Assembly: GCF_900585905.1 (NCBI RefSeq) | Contig: NZ_UTVH01000121.1 | Location: 62,001 to 126,000, forward strand | Direction: 5' to 3' | Origin: Pseudomonas viridiflava | Lineage (GTDB): Bacteria; Pseudomonadota; Gammaproteobacteria; Pseudomonadales; Pseudomonadaceae | DNA length: 64,000 nt | Shown: positions 15,819 through 25,111 of the stretch, in pieces | How the letters are laid out: each line of letters opens with the position of its first letter | Position numbering within the stretch: position 1 is the stretch's first letter | Program-made: the position numbers and the translations under genes | Notes under the pieces: generated by a model | Databases searched by the model: none | Told to the model about the DNA's origin: nothing | The model's input: the letters and a program-made list of their open reading frames with translations, nothing else

Positions 15819-16735
15819 AACTACGCAAGATCAAGCGCGCGCTCGGTCGCATCACGCCCAATGGCCGCCAGCTGGTCATTGGCGCGCCATTCCTCTGGCT
15901 GTTCCTGTTTTTCGCCCTGCCGTTTCTGATCGTGATCAAGATCAGTTTCGCCGAGGCCGACGTCGCCATCCCGCCCTATACGGAAATCTTCAGCTACGCC
16001 GAAGAGAAGTTCCAGGTCGTTCTCAACTTCGCCAACTACGCGCTGCTGACCGGCGATGATCTGTATATCTCGGCGTATCTGGGCTCGCTGAAGATGGCCT
16101 TCATCAGCACACTGCTCTGCCTGCTGATCGGTTTCCCGATGGCTTATGCCATCTCGACCGCGCGCAAGGACCTGCAAACGGTGTTGTTGCTGCTGATCAT
16201 GATGCCGACCTGGACCGCGATCCTGATTCGCGTCTATGCGTGGATGGGCATCCTCAGCAACAACGGCCTGCTCAATGCTTTCCTGATTTGGCTGGGCCTG
16301 ATCAACGAGCCGCTGCAGATCCTCAACACTAACCTGGCGGTGTACATTGGCGTGGTCTACTCCTACCTGCCGTTCATGATCCTGCCGCTGTATGCCAACC
16401 TGGTCAAACATGACCCTACTCTGCTGGAGGCGGCGTCCGACCTGGGTTCGAGCAACTTCAACAGCTTCTGGAAGATCACCGTTCCGCTGTCCAAGAACGG
16501 CGTGATCGCCGGTTGCATGCTGGTGTTCATTCCGGTGGTGGGCGAGTTCGTCATCCCCGAGCTGCTGGGCGGCCCGGAAACCCTGATGATTGGCCGCGTG
16601 CTGTGGCAAGAGTTCTTCAATAACCGGGACTGGCCGGTGGCCTCGGCGCTGGCCGTGATCATGCTGCTGATACTGATCGTGCCGATCATCCTGTTCAACC
16701 GCAGTCAGGCCAAAGAGCTGGAGGGCAGGGCATGA
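15815..16735 (+). CDS. spuG: polyamine ABC transporter permease (PotH-like)
   Basis: 306 residues from ATG 15815, overlapping the spuF stop (ATGA). An earlier in-frame ATG at 15782 lies inside spuF and is rejected. About six membrane helices start at LVIGAPFLWLFLFFALPFLI; the permease loop reads LEAASDLGSSNFNSFWKITVP. It pairs with SpuH in the inner membrane. The stop overlaps the spuH ATG by four bases. Confidence 0.92.
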   Translation: MKLRKIKRALGRITPNGRQLVIGAPFLWLFLFFALPFLIVIKISFAEADVAIPPYTEIFSYAEEKFQVVLNFANYALLTGDDLYISAYLGSLKMAFISTLLCLLIGFPMAYAISTARKDLQTVLLLLIMMPTWTAILIRVYAWMGILSNNGLLNAFLIWLGLINEPLQILNTNLAVYIGVVYSYLPFMILPLYANLVKHDPTLLEAASDLGSSNFNSFWKITVPLSKNGVIAGCMLVFIPVVGEFVIPELLGGPETLMIGRVLWQEFFNNRDWPVASALAVIMLLILIVPIILFNRSQAKELEGRA

Positions 16736-17616
16736 GAGGCTTTCGATTCTCAAACATGATGCTGGTCCTGGGCCTGGTGTTCATCTACGCGCCCATGGTG
16801 ATTCTGGTCATCTATTCGTTCAACGCATCCAAGCTGGTCACGGTCTGGGGCGGCTGGTCGGTGCAATGGTACGTCGGCCTGCTGGACAACTCGCAGTTGA
16901 TGGGCTCGGTGATGCGCTCGCTGGAGATTGCCACCTACACGGCCATTGCTGCAGTAGCGCTGGGCACCATGGCGGCGTTCGTGCTGACCCGGATCACCCG
17001 CTTCAAGGGCCGCACGTTCTTCGGCGGGCTGGTCACGGCGCCGCTGGTGATGCCTGAAGTGATCACCGGTCTGTCGCTGTTGCTGCTCTTCGTGGCCATG
17101 GCGCAACTGATCGGCTGGCCGCAGGAGCGCGGCATCGTCACCATCTGGATCGCCCACACCACCTTCTGCGCGGCCTATGTGGCGGTGGTGGTGTCAGCGC
17201 GCCTGCGCGAGCTGGACCTGTCCATTGAGGAGGCGGCCATGGACCTGGGCGCGCGGCCCTGGAAGGTGTTCTTCCTGATCACCATTCCAATGATCGCGCC
17301 TTCACTGGCGGCGGGGGCGATGATGTCCTTCGCCCTGTCGCTGGACGACCTGGTCCTGGCCAGCTTCGTCTCAGGCCCTGGCTCGACCACCTTGCCGATG
17401 GAAGTCTTCTCCGCCGTGCGCCTGGGGGTGAAGCCGGAAATCAACGCCGTCGCGAGCCTGATCCTGCTGGCGGTTTCCTGTGCCACCTTCCTGGTCTGGT
17501 TCTTTACCCGCCGTGCCGAACAGCAGCGCAAGAAGGCCATTCAGCAAGCGATTGAAGAAAGCGCTGCCGACAGCTACAAACAGCCCGACCCCCGCCGCGC
17601 GGCTACGCCGGTCTGA
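16732..17616 (+). CDS. spuH: polyamine ABC transporter permease (PotI-like)
   Basis: 294 residues with about six membrane helices. The start FSNMMLVLGLVFIYAPMVIL and the loop EEAAMDLGARPWKVFFLITIP are typical of PotI. YSFNASKLVTVWGGWSVQWY is the usual periplasmic segment before the second helix. Translationally coupled to spuG. It is the last gene of the operon; the REPIN array begins 18 bases after its stop. Confidence 0.92.
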   Translation: MRGFRFSNMMLVLGLVFIYAPMVILVIYSFNASKLVTVWGGWSVQWYVGLLDNSQLMGSVMRSLEIATYTAIAAVALGTMAAFVLTRITRFKGRTFFGGLVTAPLVMPEVITGLSLLLLFVAMAQLIGWPQERGIVTIWIAHTTFCAAYVAVVVSARLRELDLSIEEAAMDLGARPWKVFFLITIPMIAPSLAAGAMMSFALSLDDLVLASFVSGPGSTTLPMEVFSAVRLGVKPEINAVASLILLAVSCATFLVWFFTRRAEQQRKKAIQQAIEESAADSYKQPDPRRAATPV

Positions 17617-17633
17617 AAGGTCGCATCTGGCTT

Positions 17634-18575
17634 GTAGGCGCTAACTTGTTAGCGAGGCGGTGTGTCAGGCAGGTCGCTTCGCCAACAAGTTGGCTCCTAC
17701 AGTCGCGATAAGTACGCTGGTGGTTGCTCCAACGAATCACTTGTAGGCGCTAACTTGTTAGCGAGGCGGTGTGTCAGGCAGGTCGCTTCGCCAACAAGTT
17801 GGCTCCTACAGTCGCGACACAACGCTGGTGGTTGGATTTGACGAATAATTTGTAGGAGCTAACTTGTTAGCGAGGCGGTGTGTCAGGCAGGTCGCTTCGC
17901 CAACAAGTTGGCTCCTACAGTCGCGATAAGTACGCTGGTGGTTGCTCCAACGAATCACTTGTAGGCGCTAACTTGTTAGCGAGGCGGTGTGTCAGGTGCG
18001 TCGCTTGCCAACAAGTTGGCTCCTACAGTCGCGATAACGACGCTGGTGGTTGCCCCAACGAATTACTTGTAGGCGCTAACTTGTTAGCGAGGCGGTGTGT
18101 CAGGCAGGTCGCTTCGCCAACAAGTTGGCTCCTACAGTCGCGATAACGACGCTGGTGGTTGGATTTGACGAATAATTTGTAGGAGCTAACTTGTTAGCGA
18201 GGCGGTGTGTCAGGTATGTCGCTTCGCCAACAAGCTGGCTCCTACAGTCGCGATAACGACGCTGGTGGTTGGATTTGACGAATAATTTGTAGGAGCTAAC
18301 TTGTTAGCGAGGCGGTGTGTCAGGTATGGCGCTTCGCCAACAAGTTGGCTCCTACAGTCGCGATAACGACGCTGGTGGTTGGATTTGACGAATAATTTGT
18401 AGGAGCTAACTTGTTAGCGAAGCGGTGTGTCAGGTATGTCGCTTCGCCACCAAGTTGGCTCCTGCAGTCGCGATAAGTACGCTGGTGGTTGGATTTGACG
18501 AATAATTTGTAGGAGCTAACTTGTTAGCGAGGCGGTGTGTCAGGCAGGTCGCTTCGCCAACAAGTTGGCCCATAC
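17634..18575. repeat. tandem REPIN array, nine units of about 110 bp
   Basis: Nine copies of a 67-bp REPIN (GTAGG[C/A]GCTAACTTGTTAGC ... CCAACAAGTTGGCTCCTAC) start at 17634, 17743, 17852, 17961, 18069, 18179, 18289, 18399 and 18509. Each is followed by a 42-44 bp spacer. Two spacer types occur: one contains GGTTGCTCCAACGAATCAC, the other GGTTGGATTTGACGAATAA. The arms within each REPIN are unequal (CTAACTTGTTAG against CCAACAAGTTGG). No gene is present; short open frames here simply follow the repeat. Confidence 0.95.
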
Positions 18576-18597
18576 AGCTACGCGGTGCGTGAGCTGA

Positions 18598-20985
18598 TTA
18601 CAGCTTCGGCACCAACCGCAACGTCCCCTTCGTGTTCTTCGCCACATCCTCCTCACTCAAATGCTGTGGCACGTACCCTCCTTCGATGTAGGTCTGTGCC
18701 TGATCGGAATAATGTGCGTCCAACAGCACGCCACTTTGCCCAACCGGGTTGATGCCCAGCGCATGGGCGGGGTCGGCGAAGTCGATCAGGCGTCGGGTCG
18801 ACGGCCCGTAATTTACAGGCCAGGGCGCAGGGCCGATGCGTGAGGACAGGTTGTTGGGCACCTCATGGCTGCCCGGCGCGGCGAACGGGCCTACGTTGAA
18901 CAGCTGATCCAGCGGCTTCTGCGTGCCCAGCGGGTGGGCGTGGGTGAGGGTGTGCGCCTTGCCCCACAGCCACTCATCCGCGTTGGCGCCATACAGCGAA
19001 GTCAGGTGAGACACCGTTGCGTGCCACGCCACTTTCAGCGTTTCAGCCCGGTTTTCCTCGAACGGCGAGTGGCGATTGTTCCACCACGGCGACTGCGCAT
19101 CCGCCGCCAGCCGAGGCAGCGCGGCGTCAAGCACGCGGGTCGAAAGCAGCGTTTCGAAAAAGCCGTCGCCGAGCTCGTCATGGAACACTTCTTCGACCAG
19201 GTCAGACACAAACTGATTGAACAGTGTGGCGCCCACCGAATCGACAGGGTAGTCACCTTGCCATTCGGCCAGACGCTGCACCAGCGCCTGTTCACGGGGA
19301 TCGCTGATCACCTCGCGCAGCACCGGCAGCAGCGGTTCCAGCACGCGCCGGGCGTAATCGGTCTGCGTCCCCAGCTGCAGCGCCTGGCTGTTCTCGAGAT
19401 TCCATTTCACTGCGCGATGACTCAGTTGCTGGTCCAGCTGGCGGCCTCGATCAGGCAGGTTGTAATAGCCAGGGATGGGCATGCCGCCGGGCGAGACAGG
19501 CTGGAAATTGGCCGACACGATATAGCCGCGGGCGGGGTTCTCCTCTTGGGGGTTGGCGCTGAAAGGATAGAAACCGAGCTTATCGGCCTGCTCGCTGCTG
19601 CCATCGAGCAGGTAATTGGGGTTCACCCCTTCAGGCCGAATCGGCAGTTGCGCGGCGGCCCACCAGCCAATATCGCCGCGGGCGTTGGCCCAGACGATAT
19701 TGAGACCCGGTGCCTGGATCTTCTCGGCCGCCGCGCGCATCTTTTCCAGGGTGTCTGCGCGGTTCGCTTCGTAGAAACCTTCGAGGACCGGATTATCAGA
19801 CTCCAGAAACGACCACCACATCGCAATCGGTGTGTCGCCCGCCAGCGGCCCCAGCGCGTCGTTGATGATCGGGCCATGGGGCGAGCGGCGCAGGGTCAGC
19901 GTCACCGGGGCTTCGCCCTTGACCGCGATCTGCTGGGTGCTGCGGCTCATGTCGGTCCACTGGCCGTGATACCAGACCTGCTCGGGGTTCTGCGGGTTGA
20001 CCTTTTCCGCGATCAGATCCAGATCATCATTCTGGAACATGGTCAGGCTCCAGCCGAAATCCATGTTGTGGCCCAGCGACGCAAACGGATTGAGCGGCTG
20101 ATGATGGCCGTACAGTTCGAAACCCGGCGCCGACAAGTGTGCCTCGTACCACACTGACGGCACCGAAAAGCGAATGTGCGGATCACCCGCCAGTATCGGT
20201 TTGCCACTTTGTGTCCGGCTGCCGGACACCGCCCAGGCATTGCTGCCCTCGAACTGGGGCAGGCCCGCATCCTCCAGCGCGGCATTACTGAGATAAGCCA
20301 GCTGATTGAGGCTTTTCCAGTCCGCACTCGACAGCGCGGTGGTCGGGTTCAGGACGCCTGAAGGCTGCCAGTCGAGGTCAAAGACTTTCAGGTAGTCAGC
20401 GCCCAGTTGATCGCGCACATAGGTCAGCAGCGGTTCGGTACGAAAGGCGGCAGCAAAGCTGTAAGCCATGTAGCCGCCCACGCTCAACGTGTCTTCGGCG
20501 GTAAACGGCCGCTTGGCGATGCCCAGCAGGTCAAACTCCAGCGGCCTGGGGTGGCTGTCCTGAAACTGATTGATGCCGTCGAGGTAGGCTTGCAGCGCGC
20601 GCCAGGCGGGCGTCTGCTGGTCATGCGTCGCGACGTAGGCATCGGCATGCTCGCGGATGCGCAGGCTGCGCATCAGCCTGTCGGTCGGCACCAGCTTGGG
20701 GCCTAGCACCTCAGCCAGTTCGCCTCGCGCCAGGCGCCGCATCATCTCCATCTGGAACAGCCGATCCTGCGCCTGCACATAACCCAGCGTGCGATACAGA
20801 TCAGCCTCGTTCTCGGCCCGAATATGCGGCACGCCTCTTTCGTCATAACGCACGCTGACCGGCGCCTGCAAATGCGCCAGCGCCACAGCCCCGTCGCGCA
20901 AAGGTTGCTTGCCATGGACATACCAGGCCCCGGCGGCCATCACCAGAGCAATGATGAAGGCGAGAATAATCAGGCTGCGTTTCAT
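18598..20985 (-). CDS. penicillin acylase family Ntn-hydrolase (possible acyl-homoserine lactone acylase)
   Basis: 795 residues. An N-terminal hydrophobic segment (SLIILAFIIALVMAAGAWYV) sends or anchors it to the periplasm. The alpha-chain region shows DERGVPHIRAENEADLYRTLGYVQAQDRLFQME, the family hallmark. The autocleavage site is GSNAWAVSG, where the Ser becomes the N-terminal nucleophile of the beta chain (about residue 248). Length and motif fit the penicillin G acylase/PvdQ/QuiP superfamily, whose substrates include penicillins, acyl-homoserine lactones and pyoverdine precursors. The real substrate cannot be deduced. It is divergent from the alpha/beta hydrolase gene and faces the REPIN array at its 3' end. 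Confidence 0.85.
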   Translation of the reverse strand: MKRSLIILAFIIALVMAAGAWYVHGKQPLRDGAVALAHLQAPVSVRYDERGVPHIRAENEADLYRTLGYVQAQDRLFQMEMMRRLARGELAEVLGPKLVPTDRLMRSLRIREHADAYVATHDQQTPAWRALQAYLDGINQFQDSHPRPLEFDLLGIAKRPFTAEDTLSVGGYMAYSFAAAFRTEPLLTYVRDQLGADYLKVFDLDWQPSGVLNPTTALSSADWKSLNQLAYLSNAALEDAGLPQFEGSNAWAVSGSRTQSGKPILAGDPHIRFSVPSVWYEAHLSAPGFELYGHHQPLNPFASLGHNMDFGWSLTMFQNDDLDLIAEKVNPQNPEQVWYHGQWTDMSRSTQQIAVKGEAPVTLTLRRSPHGPIINDALGPLAGDTPIAMWWSFLESDNPVLEGFYEANRADTLEKMRAAAEKIQAPGLNIVWANARGDIGWWAAAQLPIRPEGVNPNYLLDGSSEQADKLGFYPFSANPQEENPARGYIVSANFQPVSPGGMPIPGYYNLPDRGRQLDQQLSHRAVKWNLENSQALQLGTQTDYARRVLEPLLPVLREVISDPREQALVQRLAEWQGDYPVDSVGATLFNQFVSDLVEEVFHDELGDGFFETLLSTRVLDAALPRLAADAQSPWWNNRHSPFEENRAETLKVAWHATVSHLTSLYGANADEWLWGKAHTLTHAHPLGTQKPLDQLFNVGPFAAPGSHEVPNNLSSRIGPAPWPVNYGPSTRRLIDFADPAHALGINPVGQSGVLLDAHYSDQAQTYIEGGYVPQHLSEEDVAKNTKGTLRLVPKL

Positions 20986-21172
20986 CCAGCGTCTCGATCA
21001 GAGGGCAAAGCCAGCAGGCTACAGATTTGGTGGGGGGTTGAGTAGGTGTTACGTGCGCGGCGTATCCCTTGTCCGCGCGGCTAACCTTGATCTCGCTCGC
21101 CGCAACCCCTTGCCACACGTCGACGTACAGCTGAAGATCGCTGCACTGCCCTTCCTTCAGCCCGGAACCTTC

Positions 21173-22111
21173 ATGCCTGCGACGTTCGATCCTTATGCCT
21201 TGCGCGCCGGTCTGCCTGCGTTGAGCGCTGCTCGGCCGTGTGACGCAGTGGGGCTGGCCTATCAGCGTTTTTATGGTCTTGCCGATCTCGGTCAGGGTGC
21301 GACTGTCAGCTGGCTTGGCCGGATGGATGTTGGGGGCTACGAAATTGTCGGTCAGGTCTGGATGCCTGCGCAGCCCGTGGCGACGTTGTTCATGCTGCAT
21401 GGTTTCTATGATCACATGGGTCTGTTTCGGCACTTGATCGACTGGGCGCTGGGCAAGGGCTATGCGGTTATCTCCTGTGATTTGCCGGGTCATGGCCTGT
21501 CCAGTGGATCGCGGGCCAGCATCAACGATTTCGCCGAGTATCAGACTGTGCTGCATGAGCTGTTTGCCCAGGCCCGGACGCTGCAGTTGCCGCAGCCCTG
21601 GCATCTTTGTGGGCAAAGCACCGGTGGCGCGATTGCGCTTGATCATGTGCTTGCGTGCGGTGCCGACAGCCCGGCCCAAGGCGAGCTGATTCTGCTGGCG
21701 CCGCTGGTACGGCCGCGGGCCTGGGGCTGGTCGCGCTTGAGCTATTACCTGCTAAAGCCTTTCGTCACCGGCATCGCCCGGCGCTTCAGCGAAAACTCCA
21801 ATGCGCCGGCGTTTCTGCCTTTTCTCATGGCCGATCCGTTACAGCCGCAGCGTCTGCCGACGGCCTGGGTTGGCGCGCTGGCGCGCTGGATAGAACGCAT
21901 CGAAGCCGCGCCCGCTAGCCCGCGCAGCCCGATCATCGTTCAGGGTGAAGCCGACATGACTGTTGACTGGGGCCACAATCTGGCCGTGCTCAACCAGAAA
22001 TTTCGTCAGCCGAGGATTTTGATGATCAGCGCAGCCCGGCATCATCTGGCGAACGAAATACCCGAGCTGCGAGCGCGCTATCTGGCGTTTCTGGACCAGC
22101 AGATGCCGTGA
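21173..22111 (+). CDS. alpha/beta hydrolase, lysophospholipase-like
   Basis: 312 residues from ATG 21173 (GGAA about eight bases before). The open frame begins further upstream, but that part overlaps the acylase gene and its promoter. Hydrolase landmarks: LHGFYDHMGLF (oxyanion region), CDLPGHGLSSG, the nucleophile elbow CGQSTGG, and a late His in SAARHHLANE. These fit the Hydrolase_4/monoacylglycerol-lipase-like group. No signal peptide. Substrate unknown; lipid or ester hydrolysis in the cytoplasm is the family expectation. Confidence 0.8.
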   Translation: MPATFDPYALRAGLPALSAARPCDAVGLAYQRFYGLADLGQGATVSWLGRMDVGGYEIVGQVWMPAQPVATLFMLHGFYDHMGLFRHLIDWALGKGYAVISCDLPGHGLSSGSRASINDFAEYQTVLHELFAQARTLQLPQPWHLCGQSTGGAIALDHVLACGADSPAQGELILLAPLVRPRAWGWSRLSYYLLKPFVTGIARRFSENSNAPAFLPFLMADPLQPQRLPTAWVGALARWIERIEAAPASPRSPIIVQGEADMTVDWGHNLAVLNQKFRQPRILMISAARHHLANEIPELRARYLAFLDQQMP

Positions 22112-22115
22112 GGCT

Positions 22116-22874
22116 TCACTGCCCCGGCGCCAGGCTCGCGGGGCTTTGACCCACCGCGAGCCCGGCGCGGATGGCGGCCAGGGCGGCCTGGTAATAGGCT
22201 TTGCCTTCGGTTGATTCGGCGAAGGTCGAGAATTCTTCCAGCTCCGGATCGGAGAGGTCGCGATAGACGTAGAGCAGGGTGTTGTTCATGTCGCCAGCGA
22301 TCTGCGCCATCAGCCGCTGGCGCTGGCTATCAAGCATGCCTTGCGCCTGACCGCCGCCCAGCAGGCCGGGGATCATCTGGCTCAGGCCGTCGGCGGCAAC
22401 ACCGGCAATCGCCAGGCTGACTTCAGCGCCGGCCTCCTTGGCGGGCAGCGCCTGGGCGAGGTGGCCGATCAGCAGCTGGCGGGTGGCGTCGGCCTGAATC
22501 TTCGGCAGGCCCTGGGCGTTTTTCGCCAGTTGATCGGGGCGGGTGGCGGTGAGTTCGGCGTTGACGATCTTGCGTCCCAGCGGCGACTGGAAGAATTGCA
22601 GGGCAGGGGCCGGGTCACGCAGGTTCCGGCGCAGGCGCTGTTCGGCGCGCTGGTCCATGGCCTGGGCGGCAAAGCGCTGATTGCTGTTGTTGACCAGCGC
22701 CTGAAACACTGCCGGTGGCAGGCTGTTGCGATAGCGTTGCTGGGCAGCCTTGAGCGCATCGTTGAAATGCGCGCGCTGCTGCGCCCAGCCGGCGACCTGG
22801 TACAGCTGGTCGTAGCTGTCTGCCCACGCAGGCAGGGAGCAGCACATCAACAAAACAACAAACAAACGGCGCAT
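22116..22874 (-). CDS. exported DUF2059-like protein
   Basis: 252 residues. AGGAG precedes the ATG at 22874, and the signal peptide RRLFVVLLMCCSLPAWA follows at once. The mature protein is all helical, with two motifs of the type found in DUF2059 proteins: LQFFQSPLGRKIVNAE and EEFSTFAESTEGKAYYQA. Function unknown; a periplasmic location is expected. It is convergent with the alpha/beta hydrolase (4 bases apart) and divergent from the oxygenase gene. Confidence 0.65.
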   Translation of the reverse strand: MRRLFVVLLMCCSLPAWADSYDQLYQVAGWAQQRAHFNDALKAAQQRYRNSLPPAVFQALVNNSNQRFAAQAMDQRAEQRLRRNLRDPAPALQFFQSPLGRKIVNAELTATRPDQLAKNAQGLPKIQADATRQLLIGHLAQALPAKEAGAEVSLAIAGVAADGLSQMIPGLLGGGQAQGMLDSQRQRLMAQIAGDMNNTLLYVYRDLSDPELEEFSTFAESTEGKAYYQAALAAIRAGLAVGQSPASLAPGQ

Positions 22875-23013
22875 AGGGACTCCTGTCGGCAGGCCGCCAT
22901 TGTCCCGGTGCCAGCGTGGCTTTGTCGAGCCTGACCCCGCTGAAATTTCATCAGCCGCGCCGCTATGCAACGGGCAGGCTTCCCGGCGCGCAGGCGGCTG
23001 GATACTATGCGCC

Positions 23014-23637
23014 ATGCAAATCGCCCCCGACCACCCGCTGCTGTTACGAATCGTCGACGACCTCGCTGCGCGGGGCTGGTCGCAGCAGAATATTTTCCTG
23101 CCCGACAGCCTGACGCTGGAACTGGCGGCCGAGTGTCGCCAGCGCGCTGCCGAAGGTGAGCTGGCGCCTGCCGCTGTGGGCCGCGGGCCCTTTCAGGAAA
23201 TACGCGAAGGCATTCGCGGTGATCGCATCCAGTGGATCGAAGCGGGTCAGGCCGAGCCCTGCGATCGTTATCTGGGGTTGATGGACAGCCTGCGTCAGGC
23301 GCTCAACCGCGGGCTGTTTCTCGGGCTTGAAGACTTCGAAAGCCATTTCGCACTGTACCCGCCAGGGGCGTTCTATCTGCGCCACGTCGACCGCTTTCGC
23401 GACGATGACAGGCGCATGGTCTCGGCTGTGCTGTACCTCAACAACGCCTGGTTGCCCGAAGATGGCGGGCAGTTGCGCCTGTTTCTGGACGACGCCAGCC
23501 TGCATGACGTGCAGCCCACCGGTGGCTGTCTGGTGGTATTCATGTCCGGCGACATCCCCCACGAAGTGCTGCCCGCCCAGCGTGATCGACTGTCGCTGAC
23601 CGGCTGGTTTCGACGTCGCGGCGAAGGCGTGTTTTAA
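23014..23637 (+). CDS. 2-oxoglutarate/Fe(II)-dependent oxygenase (prolyl 4-hydroxylase-like)
   Basis: 207 residues from ATG 23014 (MQIAPDHPLL). The jelly-roll core shows the facial triad: His-x-Asp in YLRHVDRFRDD, the distal His in SGDIPHEVLP, and the 2OG-binding Arg in DRLSLTGWFRR. Residues AVLYLNNAWLPEDGGQLRL form the central strand. Members hydroxylate proteins or small molecules; the target here is unknown. It converges on serA with a shared terminator between them. Confidence 0.85.
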   Translation: MQIAPDHPLLLRIVDDLAARGWSQQNIFLPDSLTLELAAECRQRAAEGELAPAAVGRGPFQEIREGIRGDRIQWIEAGQAEPCDRYLGLMDSLRQALNRGLFLGLEDFESHFALYPPGAFYLRHVDRFRDDDRRMVSAVLYLNNAWLPEDGGQLRLFLDDASLHDVQPTGGCLVVFMSGDIPHEVLPAQRDRLSLTGWFRRRGEGVF

Positions 23638-23669
23638 GTCGCTCGACGCTGCAAAAAGTAGCGCCCACA

Positions 23670-23697
23670 AAAAAGGAGACCCGAAGGTCTCCTTTTT
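23670..23697. terminator. bidirectional terminator between the oxygenase gene and serA
   Basis: 12-bp perfect stem AAAAAGGAGACC / GGTCTCCTTTTT with a CGAA tetraloop; A and T runs on either side let it act in both directions. Confidence 0.95.
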
Positions 23698-23713
23698 ACT
23701 GCTTCACACAGGA

Positions 23714-24943
23714 CTAGAACAATACGCGGCTGCGGATCGTGCCTTTGATGTGTTGCAGTTTTTCCTGGGCCAGGTCGGAGTAATCGGCGTCGACGTCGAT
23801 CACCACGTAACCGACTTTCTCGTTGGTCTGCAGGAACTGACCCGAGATGTTGATACCGTTTTCGGCGAAGACCTTGTTGATCTCGCTCATCACGCCCGGG
23901 ATGTTTTCGTGGATGTGCAGCAGGCGGTGCTTGCCAGGGTGCGCGGGCAAGGCCACTTCGGGGAAGTTGACCGACGACACGGAGGTGCCGTTGTCGCTGT
24001 ACTTGACCAGTTTTTCCGCCACTTCCAGACCGATGTTGGCCTGGGCTTCGGCGGTCGAACCGCCGATGTGCGGGGTCAGGATGACGTTGTCCAGGCCGCG
24101 CAGCGGGCTTTCGAAAATGTCATCGTTGGAGCGCGGCTCCACCGGGAACACATCGATGGCGGCGCCAATCAGGTGCTTGTCCTTGATCGCGTCGGCCAGA
24201 GCGTCGAGGTCCACGACCGTGCCGCGTGCTGCGTTGATCAGGATGGCGCCCTTTTTCATGGCGCGGATTTCTTTCTCGCCGATCATCATTTGGGTCGACG
24301 GCAGTTCAGGTACGTGCAAAGACACGATGTCGGCCATGCCCAGCAGCTCGTTCAGGCTCGGGACCTGAGTGGCATTACCCAATGGCAGCTTGGTCAGCGG
24401 GTCGAAGAAGAACACCTGCATGCCAAGGCTTTCGGCCAGGACGGACAATTGAGTGCCAATCGAGCCGTAACCAATGATGCCCAGCTTCTTGCCACGGATT
24501 TCGAACGAGTTGGCCGCGCTCTTGATCCAGCCGCCACGGTGGCAGGAGGCGTTTTTCTCGGGGATGCCGCGCAGCAGCAGGATCGCCTCGGCCAGCACCA
24601 GCTCGGCCACCGAGCGGGTATTGGAGTAGGGCGCGTTGAACACGGCGATGCCGCGCTCGCGGGCTGCGCTCAGGTCGACCTGGTTGGTGCCGATGCAGAA
24701 ACAGCCGACCGCGACGAGTTTTTTGGCGTTGTCGAACAACTCTTCGGTCAGCTGGGTGCGCGAACGAATGCCGATGAAATGGGCGTCGGCGATCTTTTCT
24801 TTAAGTTCGGCTTCCGGCAAGGACTTGGTGTGGTATTCGATGCTGGTGTAGCCAGCTGCCTTGAGAACATCCACAGCGGATTGATGGACGCCTTCGAGAA
24901 GAAGGAACTTGATCTTGCTCTTGTCGAGGGAAGTCTTGCTCAT
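23714..24943 (-). CDS. serA: D-3-phosphoglycerate dehydrogenase
   Basis: 409 residues, as in E. coli SerA. The NAD-binding site is LGIIGYGSIGTQLS, the catalytic region ends TPHIGGSTAEAQ (catalytic His), and a C-terminal ACT domain (about 335-409: HENIPGVMSEINKVFAENGI) gives serine feedback control. It oxidises 3-phosphoglycerate in the first step of serine synthesis. In Pseudomonas the enzyme also reduces 2-oxoglutarate to D-2-hydroxyglutarate, and the divergent neighbour at 25112 likely removes that product. Confidence 0.95.
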   Translation of the reverse strand: MSKTSLDKSKIKFLLLEGVHQSAVDVLKAAGYTSIEYHTKSLPEAELKEKIADAHFIGIRSRTQLTEELFDNAKKLVAVGCFCIGTNQVDLSAARERGIAVFNAPYSNTRSVAELVLAEAILLLRGIPEKNASCHRGGWIKSAANSFEIRGKKLGIIGYGSIGTQLSVLAESLGMQVFFFDPLTKLPLGNATQVPSLNELLGMADIVSLHVPELPSTQMMIGEKEIRAMKKGAILINAARGTVVDLDALADAIKDKHLIGAAIDVFPVEPRSNDDIFESPLRGLDNVILTPHIGGSTAEAQANIGLEVAEKLVKYSDNGTSVSSVNFPEVALPAHPGKHRLLHIHENIPGVMSEINKVFAENGINISGQFLQTNEKVGYVVIDVDADYSDLAQEKLQHIKGTIRSRVLF

Positions 24944-25015
24944 CTGCTTAAACCTGTGTCCCGGAGAAAAATGGCAGGAAGTGACGCTGGCGCCTATCGG
25001 TCAAAAGCTCGATTA

Positions 25016-25047
25016 GCGGGGGGCGTATGCTAGCATACGGACCCCGC
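25016..25047. promoter_or_regulatory. interrupted 32-bp palindrome in the serA / D2HGDH divergent promoter
   Basis: The core CGTATGCTAGCATACG (25024-25039) is a perfect palindrome. It is flanked symmetrically by GCGGGG and CCCCGC, each two bases out. It lies 73 bases before the serA start and 65 bases before the start of the dehydrogenase gene. This looks like an operator for a dimeric repressor or activator, or a leader hairpin; no regulator gene is next to it. Confidence 0.55.
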
Positions 25048-25111
25048 GAAACCCCATTCCTGGACGTGAACCGTTCTCAGGATGACCATGAATTGTTCGA
25101 GAGTTCCGTCG

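Noticed and set aside
17634..18575. CRISPR-like array
   Set aside because: Units are long inverted-repeat elements with two recurring spacers, not unique 30-40 bp spacers, and no cas genes are near.
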